A DNA stretch of 64,000 bases, taken from JBFMDN01 sp040753915 (GTDB lineage Bacteria; Desulfobacterota; Desulfomonilia; Desulfomonilales; Desulfomonilaceae). This document shows, piece by piece, positions 46,032 through 54,236 of this stretch (positions are counted from its first letter, which is position 1; the number at the start of each line of letters is the position of its first letter). The DNA lies in assembly GCA_040753915.1 (NCBI GenBank), contig JBFMDN010000021.1:25233-89232 (forward strand), written 5' to 3'. The notes beneath the pieces are model-generated. The model was not told where the DNA came from. It saw only the letters and a program-made list of their open reading frames with translations, and did not search any database. The translations under genes were made by a program, and so were the position numbers.

Positions 46032-48422
46032 CTACATCAACTCGGAGGCCGAAACCTTTGAGTCTGCCGAATCACTGTCAACCACTTCAGCGTCAACATA
46101 TGACTCGCTGTCTGGCCGAGGCGTACCGGCCGGGTCGGACGCCCAGGATTGCGGAATTTTGAGGACAAACCGCGTCCCCTCACCCGGCTCGCTCTCGAAC
46201 GCCATTTCGCCACCATGCTCCATGACGATCTTACTGGTGATGAGAAGGCCCAAACCTGTTCCCCTACTTCCTTTTGTGGAGAAGAAGCTCGAAAAGATTT
46301 TGCTCTTCACCTCGTCGGTCATACCAATGCCATTGTCGGAAACCTCAAAGACCAAGTTTCCTTCCCCATCGATTCCCGTCTTCACGACAATTTTGTGCTG
46401 GACGTCCTTCTTATCCAGCTCGCACGCGTCAATGGCATTGGCGACGAGGTTCGACAAACACGTGTGGATCCCCCTCTGGTCCAAATACGTTTTGAATAAG
46501 GCTCCCACCTGGCTGTCGAATTGACGCTCAATGACAATGGACTTTTCTTGGGCGCGGATGTCGTACAGGGCGCAAACTTCTTCAGCAAGCAAGTTGACGT
46601 CTGTCTCCTCATATTGTGGAGGCCGTTCCTTGGCGTAAGAGAGCAAGTCCTGGACTAGACTGCTGACGAGCGCAATGTTTTTCTGCACCATGGTCCAGCC
46701 ACGCGCCAGCAACTCCTTGTCGTCGTCTTCCACGGCGCTCTGGACAACGAAGACGCCTCCTTCCAGCCCCTGGATAATGTTCTTGATGCCGTGAGCGAGG
46801 CCTGCTACCGTTTGCCCGACAACGGCCAATCGATCGGAGGCTTGCTTTTCCCGTTCCAGTTTCTTGTAGGTCCTGAGATCCTGGTAAAAGCCAACGCTGC
46901 CAGAAGTCCTTCCGTTCTCGGTAAGGATGAATCCGGAGAATCGAACTGGGATCTGTTCCCCTTCTGCAGAGAGGATGGTTGTCTCTTGCGCTATTACGCG
47001 GGGGATCTCGGCCTCTTTGCCGAGATATGAATCGACTATGCGCTGGACAAATTGCTGTGGAAAGTATTTCTCCAAGCTCGGGTCCCCAATAACATCTTCC
47101 GACGTATATCCGAAGAGAGCCTCAGCAGCCCTGTTAAAGATGGCGATCTTCCCGTGTTCATCCGTCGCGACGATTCCGTGAATGGAGTTGTCGATCAGAT
47201 TGGTTTGGAAATCCTTCGTCGCCATCAATTCTTTCTCGAGCTTCACCCGGTCTTCAATGTCGACCGCTATAATCATGGCGTAAATCACGTTGCCTTTATC
47301 GTCCAGAATAGGCGTGGTGTAGCTGACGTAGTTCGATTGCTCTCCCGATTCCGTAAGCCCGCAATGCTCTTTGCGGCACGAGGCTCCTCGCGTCAACGTG
47401 TCAAGGGCGTGACAATCCTCGCATTGCTCGGTACGCTTCTTGAACACCTCGTAACAATGCATGCCAATGCTTCCTTTGAAACGGTCCTGCATGCATGTGT
47501 TCTGGCGGACTATCTGGAGGTCTTTGTTGATTACACAGATGAAACAGGGAACTTGCTCGAACAGGTTCTTATATTCCCACCTGCTTCGGACCAGTTCCTG
47601 AGTTCGCCTCCTGATCTGGTCCCGCATGATAGTGAACCCCCGGGCGCACTGTCCGATTTCGTCCTCAGACGTTATCTGAATGTCGCACGTGAAATCCCCG
47701 GCTGCGATCATCTTCGTGGCCTGCCTGAGCATTGTCACAGGCCGGTGTACACGCAACACCATAATGGCCACGATGGTAAAGAGGACCGCCGCGCACGTGC
47801 CCAACCCGAGGAGCACGATTTTTGTCACGAGTGAGCGAACGTGCGCGTCGTATCCTTTCATGGACATTCCTATGTCCAATACACCAAGCACCTTCTGATT
47901 CGCGGGATGAACATGGCATACTGCCGTATAGCAACTGGGCTCGTTGTATATGGGCGTGATGATTCCGAGAACCCTGTACCCTTCGTGGGAATGCACTCGT
48001 GTTCTCTGGTCTGTCACCACGTGACTGAACGGCTCGTCCTTGGAGTGACAGGCGAAGCACGCTTCAGCCTGTTTGTCGACCCTGGTGCCAACGTCCTCTG
48101 CGTGGCTGGAGAACTTCGTGATTCCCTCATGATTGTAGATGCGGATTGCATATATCTGCGCTTCTGTGCTCATGTTGCTCACTATGTTCTGTGTAGCCTC
48201 GGGATCGTCATGCAGCATGCTGTATCGCGTGGCCTTTATTACGGACGAGCTGAATCTATCGGCCTCTCTGACGAGCCGATCGAAAAAGAGCTTCTGCTGG
48301 ATGTCCAGGACCAGGTAGATGAAGATCACGTAGGAGCCCAGCAAGATGCCCCCCACCCACAGCCCGATCTTGAACGCAAGGCTCCTGGACAGATCAGTCA
48401 ACTTCTCCTTCAGCCAACCCAT
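46032..48422 (-). CDS. Membrane histidine kinase with periplasmic c-haem motifs
   Basis: 796 residues. A periplasmic domain (about 41-198) lies between membrane helices 20-40 and 200-222 and has two haem-binding motifs, CFACH (122-126) and a CX4CH motif CYTAVCH (164-170). A HAMP domain (about 222-275) follows, then a PAS domain with Cys323, Cys334 and Cys337 (HCYEVF, QCEDCHAL), a second PAS (about 405-515), the phosphoacceptor His544 in AGLAHGIKN, and a complete ATPase domain (DNGIGM, GTGLGL). The acidic tail is disordered. Likely senses periplasmic redox state or a gas ligand. It starts 41 nt after the response regulator stop. Confidence 0.88.
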   Translation of the reverse strand: MGWLKEKLTDLSRSLAFKIGLWVGGILLGSYVIFIYLVLDIQQKLFFDRLVREADRFSSSVIKATRYSMLHDDPEATQNIVSNMSTEAQIYAIRIYNHEGITKFSSHAEDVGTRVDKQAEACFACHSKDEPFSHVVTDQRTRVHSHEGYRVLGIITPIYNEPSCYTAVCHVHPANQKVLGVLDIGMSMKGYDAHVRSLVTKIVLLGLGTCAAVLFTIVAIMVLRVHRPVTMLRQATKMIAAGDFTCDIQITSEDEIGQCARGFTIMRDQIRRRTQELVRSRWEYKNLFEQVPCFICVINKDLQIVRQNTCMQDRFKGSIGMHCYEVFKKRTEQCEDCHALDTLTRGASCRKEHCGLTESGEQSNYVSYTTPILDDKGNVIYAMIIAVDIEDRVKLEKELMATKDFQTNLIDNSIHGIVATDEHGKIAIFNRAAEALFGYTSEDVIGDPSLEKYFPQQFVQRIVDSYLGKEAEIPRVIAQETTILSAEGEQIPVRFSGFILTENGRTSGSVGFYQDLRTYKKLEREKQASDRLAVVGQTVAGLAHGIKNIIQGLEGGVFVVQSAVEDDDKELLARGWTMVQKNIALVSSLVQDLLSYAKERPPQYEETDVNLLAEEVCALYDIRAQEKSIVIERQFDSQVGALFKTYLDQRGIHTCLSNLVANAIDACELDKKDVQHKIVVKTGIDGEGNLVFEVSDNGIGMTDEVKSKIFSSFFSTKGSRGTGLGLLITSKIVMEHGGEMAFESEPGEGTRFVLKIPQSWASDPAGTPRPDSESYVDAEVVDSDSADSKVSASELM

Positions 48423-48463
48423 GGGGACCTCGTCTTTCCGTGCAGGCGAGTCGTCCAGGGCGA

Positions 48464-48856
48464 TTATGTTCCTACGACTTCCTTGACGGCCTTCAGGAAT
48501 TCCTCTTTGTTTATGGGTTTCTCGATGTAACCCTCGGGAGGTGGGATCGACCGCTCGTGGATGAATTTCTTGAAATCCATGTACCCGATTACCGGTGTGG
48601 AGAATCCAGTTACCATAATAACGGGCACGTTCTTCAGGCTCTGGTCTTTCTTCAGCTCTCGGTACATCTTGATACCAGTCTTCTCGGGCATGAGTAGGTC
48701 AAGACACACCAGGTCCGGCTTCTCCGAAACGATTTTCTGCAGCCCCTCCTCGCCGTTGCAGGCTTCGCAAACCTCGTAGCCGTTCTTCCTTAAGAGCGTT
48801 CCCAAGAAAACGAGAACGTCCGGCTCGTCATCGATAATGAGAATTTTCTTCGGCAT
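48464..48856 (-). CDS. CheY-like response regulator
   Basis: 130 residues, receiver domain alone: IIDDEPD, phosphoacceptor Asp53 (VCLDLLMP), Thr in MVTGF, and Lys in YIEKPIN. An insertion of about 15 residues (YMDFKKFIHERSIPP) before the last beta strand is unusual. No output domain. AAGGAGG lies 6 nt before ATG 48856. It leads the kinase gene and is the first gene behind the sigma-54 promoter. Confidence 0.9.
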   Translation of the reverse strand: MPKKILIIDDEPDVLVFLGTLLRKNGYEVCEACNGEEGLQKIVSEKPDLVCLDLLMPEKTGIKMYRELKKDQSLKNVPVIMVTGFSTPVIGYMDFKKFIHERSIPPPEGYIEKPINKEEFLKAVKEVVGT

Positions 48857-48966
48857 GACCAGCCCTCCTTTCGTGGGGCGACCGCACAAATGCTTTCAGG
48901 AATACCTGCTCTTCACGTTGCCCGATCCGATCTGTTCAGTCGGGAGTACCTAGCTGCCATTGATAG

Positions 48967-48983
48967 AGCAATACACGTGCCAA
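48967..48983 (-). promoter_or_regulatory. Sigma-54 (-24/-12) promoter
   Basis: Read on the minus strand the site is TTGGCACGTGTATTGCT: TGGCACG, four bases, then TTGCT, identical to the sigma-54 consensus at all conserved positions. The predicted start lies near 48955, about 100 nt before the response regulator ATG. The adjacent gene upstream encodes a sigma-54 activator. Transcription may run through the kinase into the Tmc/Hmc genes. Confidence 0.85.
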
Positions 48984-49173
48984 CCGGATGAATTCCACGC
49001 GCGTCTCGCCTGTGGGATGGACATCCTGCCCACCATCCTCAGGAAAAAACGGGTGAGGCGCCCGTTCTCCTGTCGGTGGTCCGGCCGTGGTTGCCATTCG
49101 CCAGGGAATAAGGCAAGACCTGGGGGAACTGCCACAACGATGTCTTCTCAACAACGTCTGTCGGTTCAGAAAC

Positions 49174-49194
49174 GAAACAGGTAGGAAGTGTTTC
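49174..49194. promoter_or_regulatory. Possible activator-binding inverted repeat
   Basis: GAAACA (49174-49179) and TGTTTC (49189-49194) are inverted with a 9-nt centre. The site is about 200 nt upstream of the sigma-54 promoter, a usual place for enhancer sites. It is a short repeat, so chance is possible. No gene is seen in the rest of 48857-49266. Confidence 0.35.
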
Positions 49195-49266
49195 TCGTCG
49201 CGAGTGCAGTCCGGGAGGGTGATTCTGAGCTCGTCGCAGGAATGAAACGATGTTGCACAGATGAAA

Positions 49267-50598
49267 CTAGTGGCTGATGCCGTACTTCTGCATCTTCCTC
49301 CACAGGGTGGCGCGGCTCATCTGGAGGCGTCTTGCAGCATCGCTCTTGTTCCAATGCGCGTCCTCAAGCCCTTTGAGGATGAGCTGTCGTTCCAGGTGAT
49401 CGAGAGCTTTCTCGCGCGACGAGACCTTTGGCGGCTGTGGCGCGGCGCACTGGTTCGTAACTGTCTGCGGGAGATCCCGGGGGTGAATCAGGGCTCCTTT
49501 GGCGTGGACAAACGCGTGCTCGATAGCGTTTGCAAGCTCTCTTATGTTGCCAGGCCACGTGTACTGCTCCAGGAGCTCCAGGACCTCGTCCGTTATCCCC
49601 TGAATGTTCTTCCCCATCTGGGTGTTGAATTTCTGAATGAAATGACCGACCAGCAATGGTATGTCTTCCCGTCTCTCTCTCAGTGGCGGCAAGTGGATGG
49701 GAAACACGCTAAGCCTGTAATACAGGTCGTCCCGAAAGGAGCCTTCAAGAACCTTCTTGTACAGATCCCTATTGGTGGCCGCGATGACGCGGGTGTCGAT
49801 CTTGATGGTGCGATTATCTCCAACTCTCTGAAATTCCCGCTCTTCGAGGACGCGCAGAAGCTTAACTTGCACAGCGGGGGTGATCTCCCCGATCTCGTCG
49901 AGGAACAGCGTTCCCTCGTTGGCCAGCTCCAACTTGCCCGCGTGATCGCGGATCGCCCCGGTAAACGCTCCTTTCGCGTGACCGAACAGCTCGGATTCAA
50001 GGATGCTCTCCGGCAGAGCTGAACAATTGATAGCCACGAAGGAGCGATTCTTTCGTGCGCCATAGAAGTGGAGAGCCCGGGCGATCAGCTCTTTCCCTGT
50101 TCCCGACTCTCCCTGCACGAGGACCGTGGTATCGGTGTTCAGCAGACTCGCCATGGTCTCGAATACCTTCTGGATGGCCTCACTTCTCCCTACGATCGTC
50201 CTGTATCCGTACTGACTCTCGAGCTCCTCTTCCATCCAGCGGCTCTGGGAGATGTCTCGAAATGTCTCGAGCCCACCGATAATGCTGCCGTCCGCGTCGT
50301 ACAGCGGGGTAGCATTGACCAGGAGGCGGACGAGCTGGTTATTCTTGTTTCGAACCGTGACTTCCACGTCACGGCGAGGATGCCCGCACGAGAGCGCCTT
50401 GTCTACCGGGCAGTCCTCACGACAGAGAGGAGTCCGAAATATCTTGGCGCATTCCTTGCCGAGGACCTCTTCCTTGTGGAACCCGGTGATTCTCTCCGCT
50501 GCCAGATTCCAGGAAAATATCTTCCATTCCCGGTCCAGGGCCATGACGCCTTCGGAAATGCTGTTGAGGATAGCCTGGAACACTTGCGCCTCTTCCAT
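49267..50598 (-). CDS. Sigma-54-dependent activator with Cys-PAS sensor domain
   Basis: 443 residues. An N-terminal PAS domain (about 5-115) carries Cys50, Cys59, Cys63 and Cys71 (KECAKIF, LCREDCPVDKALSCG). The AAA+ core has Walker A GESGTGKE (163-170) and the sigma-54 contact loop GAFTGA (210-215). The C-terminal Fis-type HTH ends the protein (NKSDAARRLQMSRATLWRKM). There is no receiver domain, so it probably senses a signal directly. It lies immediately upstream of the sigma-54-promoter operon on the same strand. Confidence 0.93.
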   Translation of the reverse strand: MEEAQVFQAILNSISEGVMALDREWKIFSWNLAAERITGFHKEEVLGKECAKIFRTPLCREDCPVDKALSCGHPRRDVEVTVRNKNNQLVRLLVNATPLYDADGSIIGGLETFRDISQSRWMEEELESQYGYRTIVGRSEAIQKVFETMASLLNTDTTVLVQGESGTGKELIARALHFYGARKNRSFVAINCSALPESILESELFGHAKGAFTGAIRDHAGKLELANEGTLFLDEIGEITPAVQVKLLRVLEEREFQRVGDNRTIKIDTRVIAATNRDLYKKVLEGSFRDDLYYRLSVFPIHLPPLRERREDIPLLVGHFIQKFNTQMGKNIQGITDEVLELLEQYTWPGNIRELANAIEHAFVHAKGALIHPRDLPQTVTNQCAAPQPPKVSSREKALDHLERQLILKGLEDAHWNKSDAARRLQMSRATLWRKMQKYGISH

Positions 50599-50759
50599 GG
50601 TTTTTCCCCCTTGCTCGGCGAGCCCGGCTAGACTCGCTATCCTGTCGTCCTACGACTAGCTCGAGGGGAGCCCGACATGTGTGAATCCCAAGTCCCAGGG
50701 TAGAAGTACCGTGCGTCAGATTGAAGAAGTCTCGCGTGACTAGCCCGCTAACGACAGGA

Positions 50760-50792
50760 ATGCATATATCCATCCATATCGCTAGTATGCAT
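50760..50792. repeat. 7-bp inverted repeat upstream of the sigma-54 activator gene
   Basis: ATGCATA (50760-50766) and TATGCAT (50786-50792) with a 19-nt centre, about 160 nt before the activator start. It may be an operator. No clear promoter hexamers are seen in 50599-50872. Confidence 0.3.
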
Positions 50793-50872
50793 TATTTGTA
50801 CCATGTCTTCGTTCGTTAGTAAAGGTCGCGCGGAGGCCAACGACGCCTCTCTCGGGACAAGGCTCCGCTTGC

Positions 50873-52102
50873 TCAACAGAAGAATCCTTCATTGTCCGCG
50901 TCCACCGCTTCCACGAGAATGCGACCCATCTCAGGAATCGCAGAAAAGACGCGGTTCCAATTGGGAATCAACGGTGGCCCGAGGGGATTCTCCCGGATGA
51001 CTTCGGCCGCGATCCTGATGGCCTCGGCAAACATCTCTATGGCAGTGGCTTCCTCATGACGATCGTACACTAGACCGTTTATCCTGGCGTCATCATGGTA
51101 CATGGAGGAAATATCCTGTGCTTCTTTCAGAAAAGTTGTTCGCAGCGTACCGAAGAAACCATAGCCGAGGACTACTCCATAGGAACATATGACTCGAAAC
51201 AGGGTCTTGCAGATGTCAATGGACATTTTGTTGAGGCCCCTGTCCGGGTGTTCGAGAGAAAGGGCTTGATGTTTGTGCTCGTAATTCTGGCAGAGCTCTA
51301 CCTGACAGACACGGTTTATGGAGCAGTTCCTAAAAATCTCTGCCAAGACGCCGATCTCGAGCCCCCAGTCGCCCGGAATTCGGTTTACCCGGGCCAGGTC
51401 CGCGATCATCGAAAACTCCCCGGACAGTGGATACCGAAACGAGCGATAGTAATCAAGGATCGGCATGTTGCCGAGGATCTTGATCAGCGATCGAATAAGA
51501 GGCGCGACGAGCAATCTGGTGACTCGGCCGTGCATCCGGTCCGTAACACGACTGTAGTAGCCCTTGCAGAACTCATAATCCAGCTCCGCAACCACCGTGG
51601 GATACACGAGACGATTAAGCAGATTCCTGTCATAGGACACAATGTCGCAATCGTGGAGTGCTATCACATGGCAGTCCCCCCGTCCGATGACGTATCCGTA
51701 TGCAACCCACGCACTGCGCCCTTTGCCGTGTGGTCCGATGGATAGAGCCGAATCCTGAATCGCAGAAAAGAGCGAGGTCAAGCGATCTCCGTCGTTCCAT
51801 ATGATCCGAACGATTCGCCCTTCCTTCTTCAACGGTGCAAAATACCGACATGCTCGGACAAAGTCTTCTCTCGTCGCCGGTCCCAGGGTCACGACAATTT
51901 CTTTCAGGTAATCGACGGTCCGTAGAACATCAATGATGCGGCCCAATGCGGGCGCGTCCATCTCGGTTATGAGTGAAGGAAGGACTAACGCAACCGGCCG
52001 CCGTTTCGAGTGCTCCTCCAACTCCGCTTCGATCGACGCTGGATCACGCTCTCTCAACAGGTGCAAGGTGCTGACATAGCCAGTCTGGAGAAAATCGCTC
52101 AT
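50873..52102 (-). CDS. GT2/GT81-like glycosyltransferase (glucosyl-3-phosphoglycerate synthase-like)
   Basis: 409 residues, soluble. A nucleotide-sugar-binding fold is followed by GPHGKGRSAWVAYGYVIG (about 123-140) and the metal-binding DxD in LHDCDIVSYDR (151-153). These features recall glucosyl-3-phosphoglycerate and mannosyl-phosphoglycerate synthases, enzymes of compatible-solute or lipopolysaccharide synthesis. Donor and acceptor are not predictable. The ribosome binding site AAAGGGG is close to ATG 52102. It is divergent from another glycosyltransferase of similar type. Confidence 0.75.
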   Translation of the reverse strand: MSDFLQTGYVSTLHLLRERDPASIEAELEEHSKRRPVALVLPSLITEMDAPALGRIIDVLRTVDYLKEIVVTLGPATREDFVRACRYFAPLKKEGRIVRIIWNDGDRLTSLFSAIQDSALSIGPHGKGRSAWVAYGYVIGRGDCHVIALHDCDIVSYDRNLLNRLVYPTVVAELDYEFCKGYYSRVTDRMHGRVTRLLVAPLIRSLIKILGNMPILDYYRSFRYPLSGEFSMIADLARVNRIPGDWGLEIGVLAEIFRNCSINRVCQVELCQNYEHKHQALSLEHPDRGLNKMSIDICKTLFRVICSYGVVLGYGFFGTLRTTFLKEAQDISSMYHDDARINGLVYDRHEEATAIEMFAEAIRIAAEVIRENPLGPPLIPNWNRVFSAIPEMGRILVEAVDADNEGFFC

Positions 52103-52693
52103 TGCAGAACCCCTTTCTGAAAGGACATTTTCTGGGGACCCTCTGATGGACCGTTGCGCTGGAAAATGGCAGCAGCCCCTCCGTCGAGATTCGGAGAGCC
52201 TTCCTTTGGGATGCCCTGAAGGCTTGGATCCTCTTGCCAGAAATGCGCTGGAATGCTTCCGAGCTGTGGCGAGCCTGATAGAGGAGTGCCGACCTCCTTT
52301 CTCGCTGGATGCCCGTCGTCCAAATTGCGGCTTGACACCAGCCGGTATTTTCTGTGCGTTTCACTATAGCGTACACCCCCCGTGGCTACAAAAGATTCGT
52401 GAACAGGCCGGCCAATAGTGCTCGTTGAGGCAGTCTCCCGGGAGGGCTCTCACAGGAATCGGTTGCGGGAAAAGCACAGGGCGGCTATGTTTCACCCAAA
52501 AGGCTCGCCACGTCTGATGAGACATCCTCACCCGTAGACTCTCGATGCCGAAAACGCTATCATTGCCTGAGGGGCGACAGGATCGTGTCAGCGATGCGTG
52601 GCACGAAGAAATTTATCAGGCATTTCTTGATTCCGGTGTGATTCGGCCACCTGGCTCTGGTTCCACCGGATCGTCGCTTTAAGGAGTCGAGCT
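52103..52693. other. Divergent promoter region between two glycosyltransferase genes
   Basis: 591 bp. Overlapping open frames on both strands (52146-52418 +, 52044-52376 -) have no ribosome binding site or domain. I see no repeat or RNA gene. The end holds AAGGAG at 52681 for the next gene. Promoters for both genes should lie here but no hexamer pair stands out. Confidence 0.4.
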
Positions 52694-53971
52694 TTGAAAT
52701 ACAGCAGTAGCTTGAGACCGTACGTCATCAAACGACTGGAGGAGATGGAGCGGGCCGACCTGGTAGTAGGCATCCCCTGTCTTAACAATGAAAAGACCAT
52801 CACCCACGTTATTCGGATGGTCTCACACGGATTGAACGATTACTACCGTCACTTGAGATCCGTCATCATAATCTCCGACGGTGGCTCGACGGACGACACC
52901 AGGGACGTTTCTAAAGAGTTTCAGCTCAAACCATGGCAAGAGAAGATTGTGTCCATCTATCGAGGCCCCGGGGGTAAGGGCACAGCGCTGCGAATGATAT
53001 TCGAATCTGCGCACGTGCTGGGAGCAAAGGCCTGCATGGTGGTGGACTCGGATTTGCGAAGCATTACGAACCGGTGGGTGAAGATGCTCCTCGATCCCGT
53101 AATAGAAAGCGGGTACGACTGCGTGGCTCCCATTTACACTCGATACAAGTATGACGGAACCATCACGAATAACATCGTATACAATCTGTGCCAGGCAGTC
53201 TTCGGGAAAAATATCCGCCAGCCCATAGGGGGAGATTTTGCCTTTAGCAAACGTCTGGTCGACTTCTATGTCCAGCACGACGTCTGGGAAACGGATGTGG
53301 CTCGGTTCGGCATAGACATTTGGCTGACGGTTACCGCAATCATCAACAACTTCCGCATATGTCAGGCTCACCTCGGCCGCAAAATCCACGACGCGAAGGA
53401 CCCTTCGACCCACTTGGGCCCCATGTTTCGGCAAGTGGTGTATACTCTTTTCACCTTGATGGAAGAAACCGAGGACGTGTGGAAAACTATCTCAGGAGCG
53501 GAAGATGTCCCGGTCTTCGGAGAACCGAGCCCGGATGAGCCCGAGCCGATAGATGTCAATGTGCACAAGCTTGTCAGCGGTTTCAAATTCGGGCTGAAGC
53601 ATTTCGGATCTCTGTGGAAAGAGATCTTCTGTCCTGACTGCTTTGATGCTATCAAAGTTGCTGCGGAAATGGATGAGACTCGGTTCCGGCTACCTACTGA
53701 CACGTGGGTGCGAACACTCTACGAACTTGCCGCGACCTTCCACCATTGGCACGCAAACCAGAGGACCCTGGTCGACCTCATGACGCCCCTCTATTATGGT
53801 CGGGTTGCTTCATTCATCAACGAGACATGGGACATGGATTTTCATCAAGCGGAAAAGGTTGTTGAGGAGCAGGCCGCTTTTTTCGTTGAGGCAAAAGATT
53901 ATCTGATAGACGTGTGGCAACATCCCCGTGAAGTGACCCGATTGTTCGAGGAGGAGGCCAAAAAGCTCTGA
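52694..53971 (+). CDS. GT2-family glycosyltransferase
   Basis: 425 residues. The GT-A start VVGIPCLNNEKTITHVI and SDGGSTDDTRDV is followed by GPGGKGTALR (about 91-100) and the metal-binding DSD (118-120). A C-terminal helical part of about 180 residues is unlike simple GT2 proteins and resembles glucosylglycerate/mannosylglycerate-type enzymes. The start is TTG 52694 with AAGGAG 7 nt upstream. Divergent from the 409-residue glycosyltransferase; both could serve one pathway. Confidence 0.8.
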   Translation: MKYSSSLRPYVIKRLEEMERADLVVGIPCLNNEKTITHVIRMVSHGLNDYYRHLRSVIIISDGGSTDDTRDVSKEFQLKPWQEKIVSIYRGPGGKGTALRMIFESAHVLGAKACMVVDSDLRSITNRWVKMLLDPVIESGYDCVAPIYTRYKYDGTITNNIVYNLCQAVFGKNIRQPIGGDFAFSKRLVDFYVQHDVWETDVARFGIDIWLTVTAIINNFRICQAHLGRKIHDAKDPSTHLGPMFRQVVYTLFTLMEETEDVWKTISGAEDVPVFGEPSPDEPEPIDVNVHKLVSGFKFGLKHFGSLWKEIFCPDCFDAIKVAAEMDETRFRLPTDTWVRTLYELAATFHHWHANQRTLVDLMTPLYYGRVASFINETWDMDFHQAEKVVEEQAAFFVEAKDYLIDVWQHPREVTRLFEEEAKKL

Positions 53972-54066
53972 CCCGACTCTGATCTGTCTCAGGGACTGTA
54001 CGGGGTTGGACATGTCCGGAGGACAGTTTTCTTGTTAACAGGTGCACCAGCCAGGACAATTTGGAG

Positions 54067-54086
54067 GGGCGGTTCGAGAACCGCCC
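54067..54086. repeat. GC-rich hairpin between convergent genes
   Basis: GGGCGGTTC (54067-54075) and GAACCGCCC (54078-54086) are inverted around GA. There is no T-run, so it may serve as a weak bidirectional stop or be a dispersed repeat. The rest of 53972-54236 holds no gene. Confidence 0.45.
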
Positions 54087-54236
54087 TGTCCAAACATGCC
54101 ACACTTTGAGGTTCTCCAGCGATCTTCCAGGTCGTGGATACCAGTACAGGGATACGCTCCCACACCTTGCTGCGGGAATGGTTCATGGTTCAGTTGTCCT
54201 GCGTGATTTTGTACAATTTCAGTCTTCTTCCTCTAC

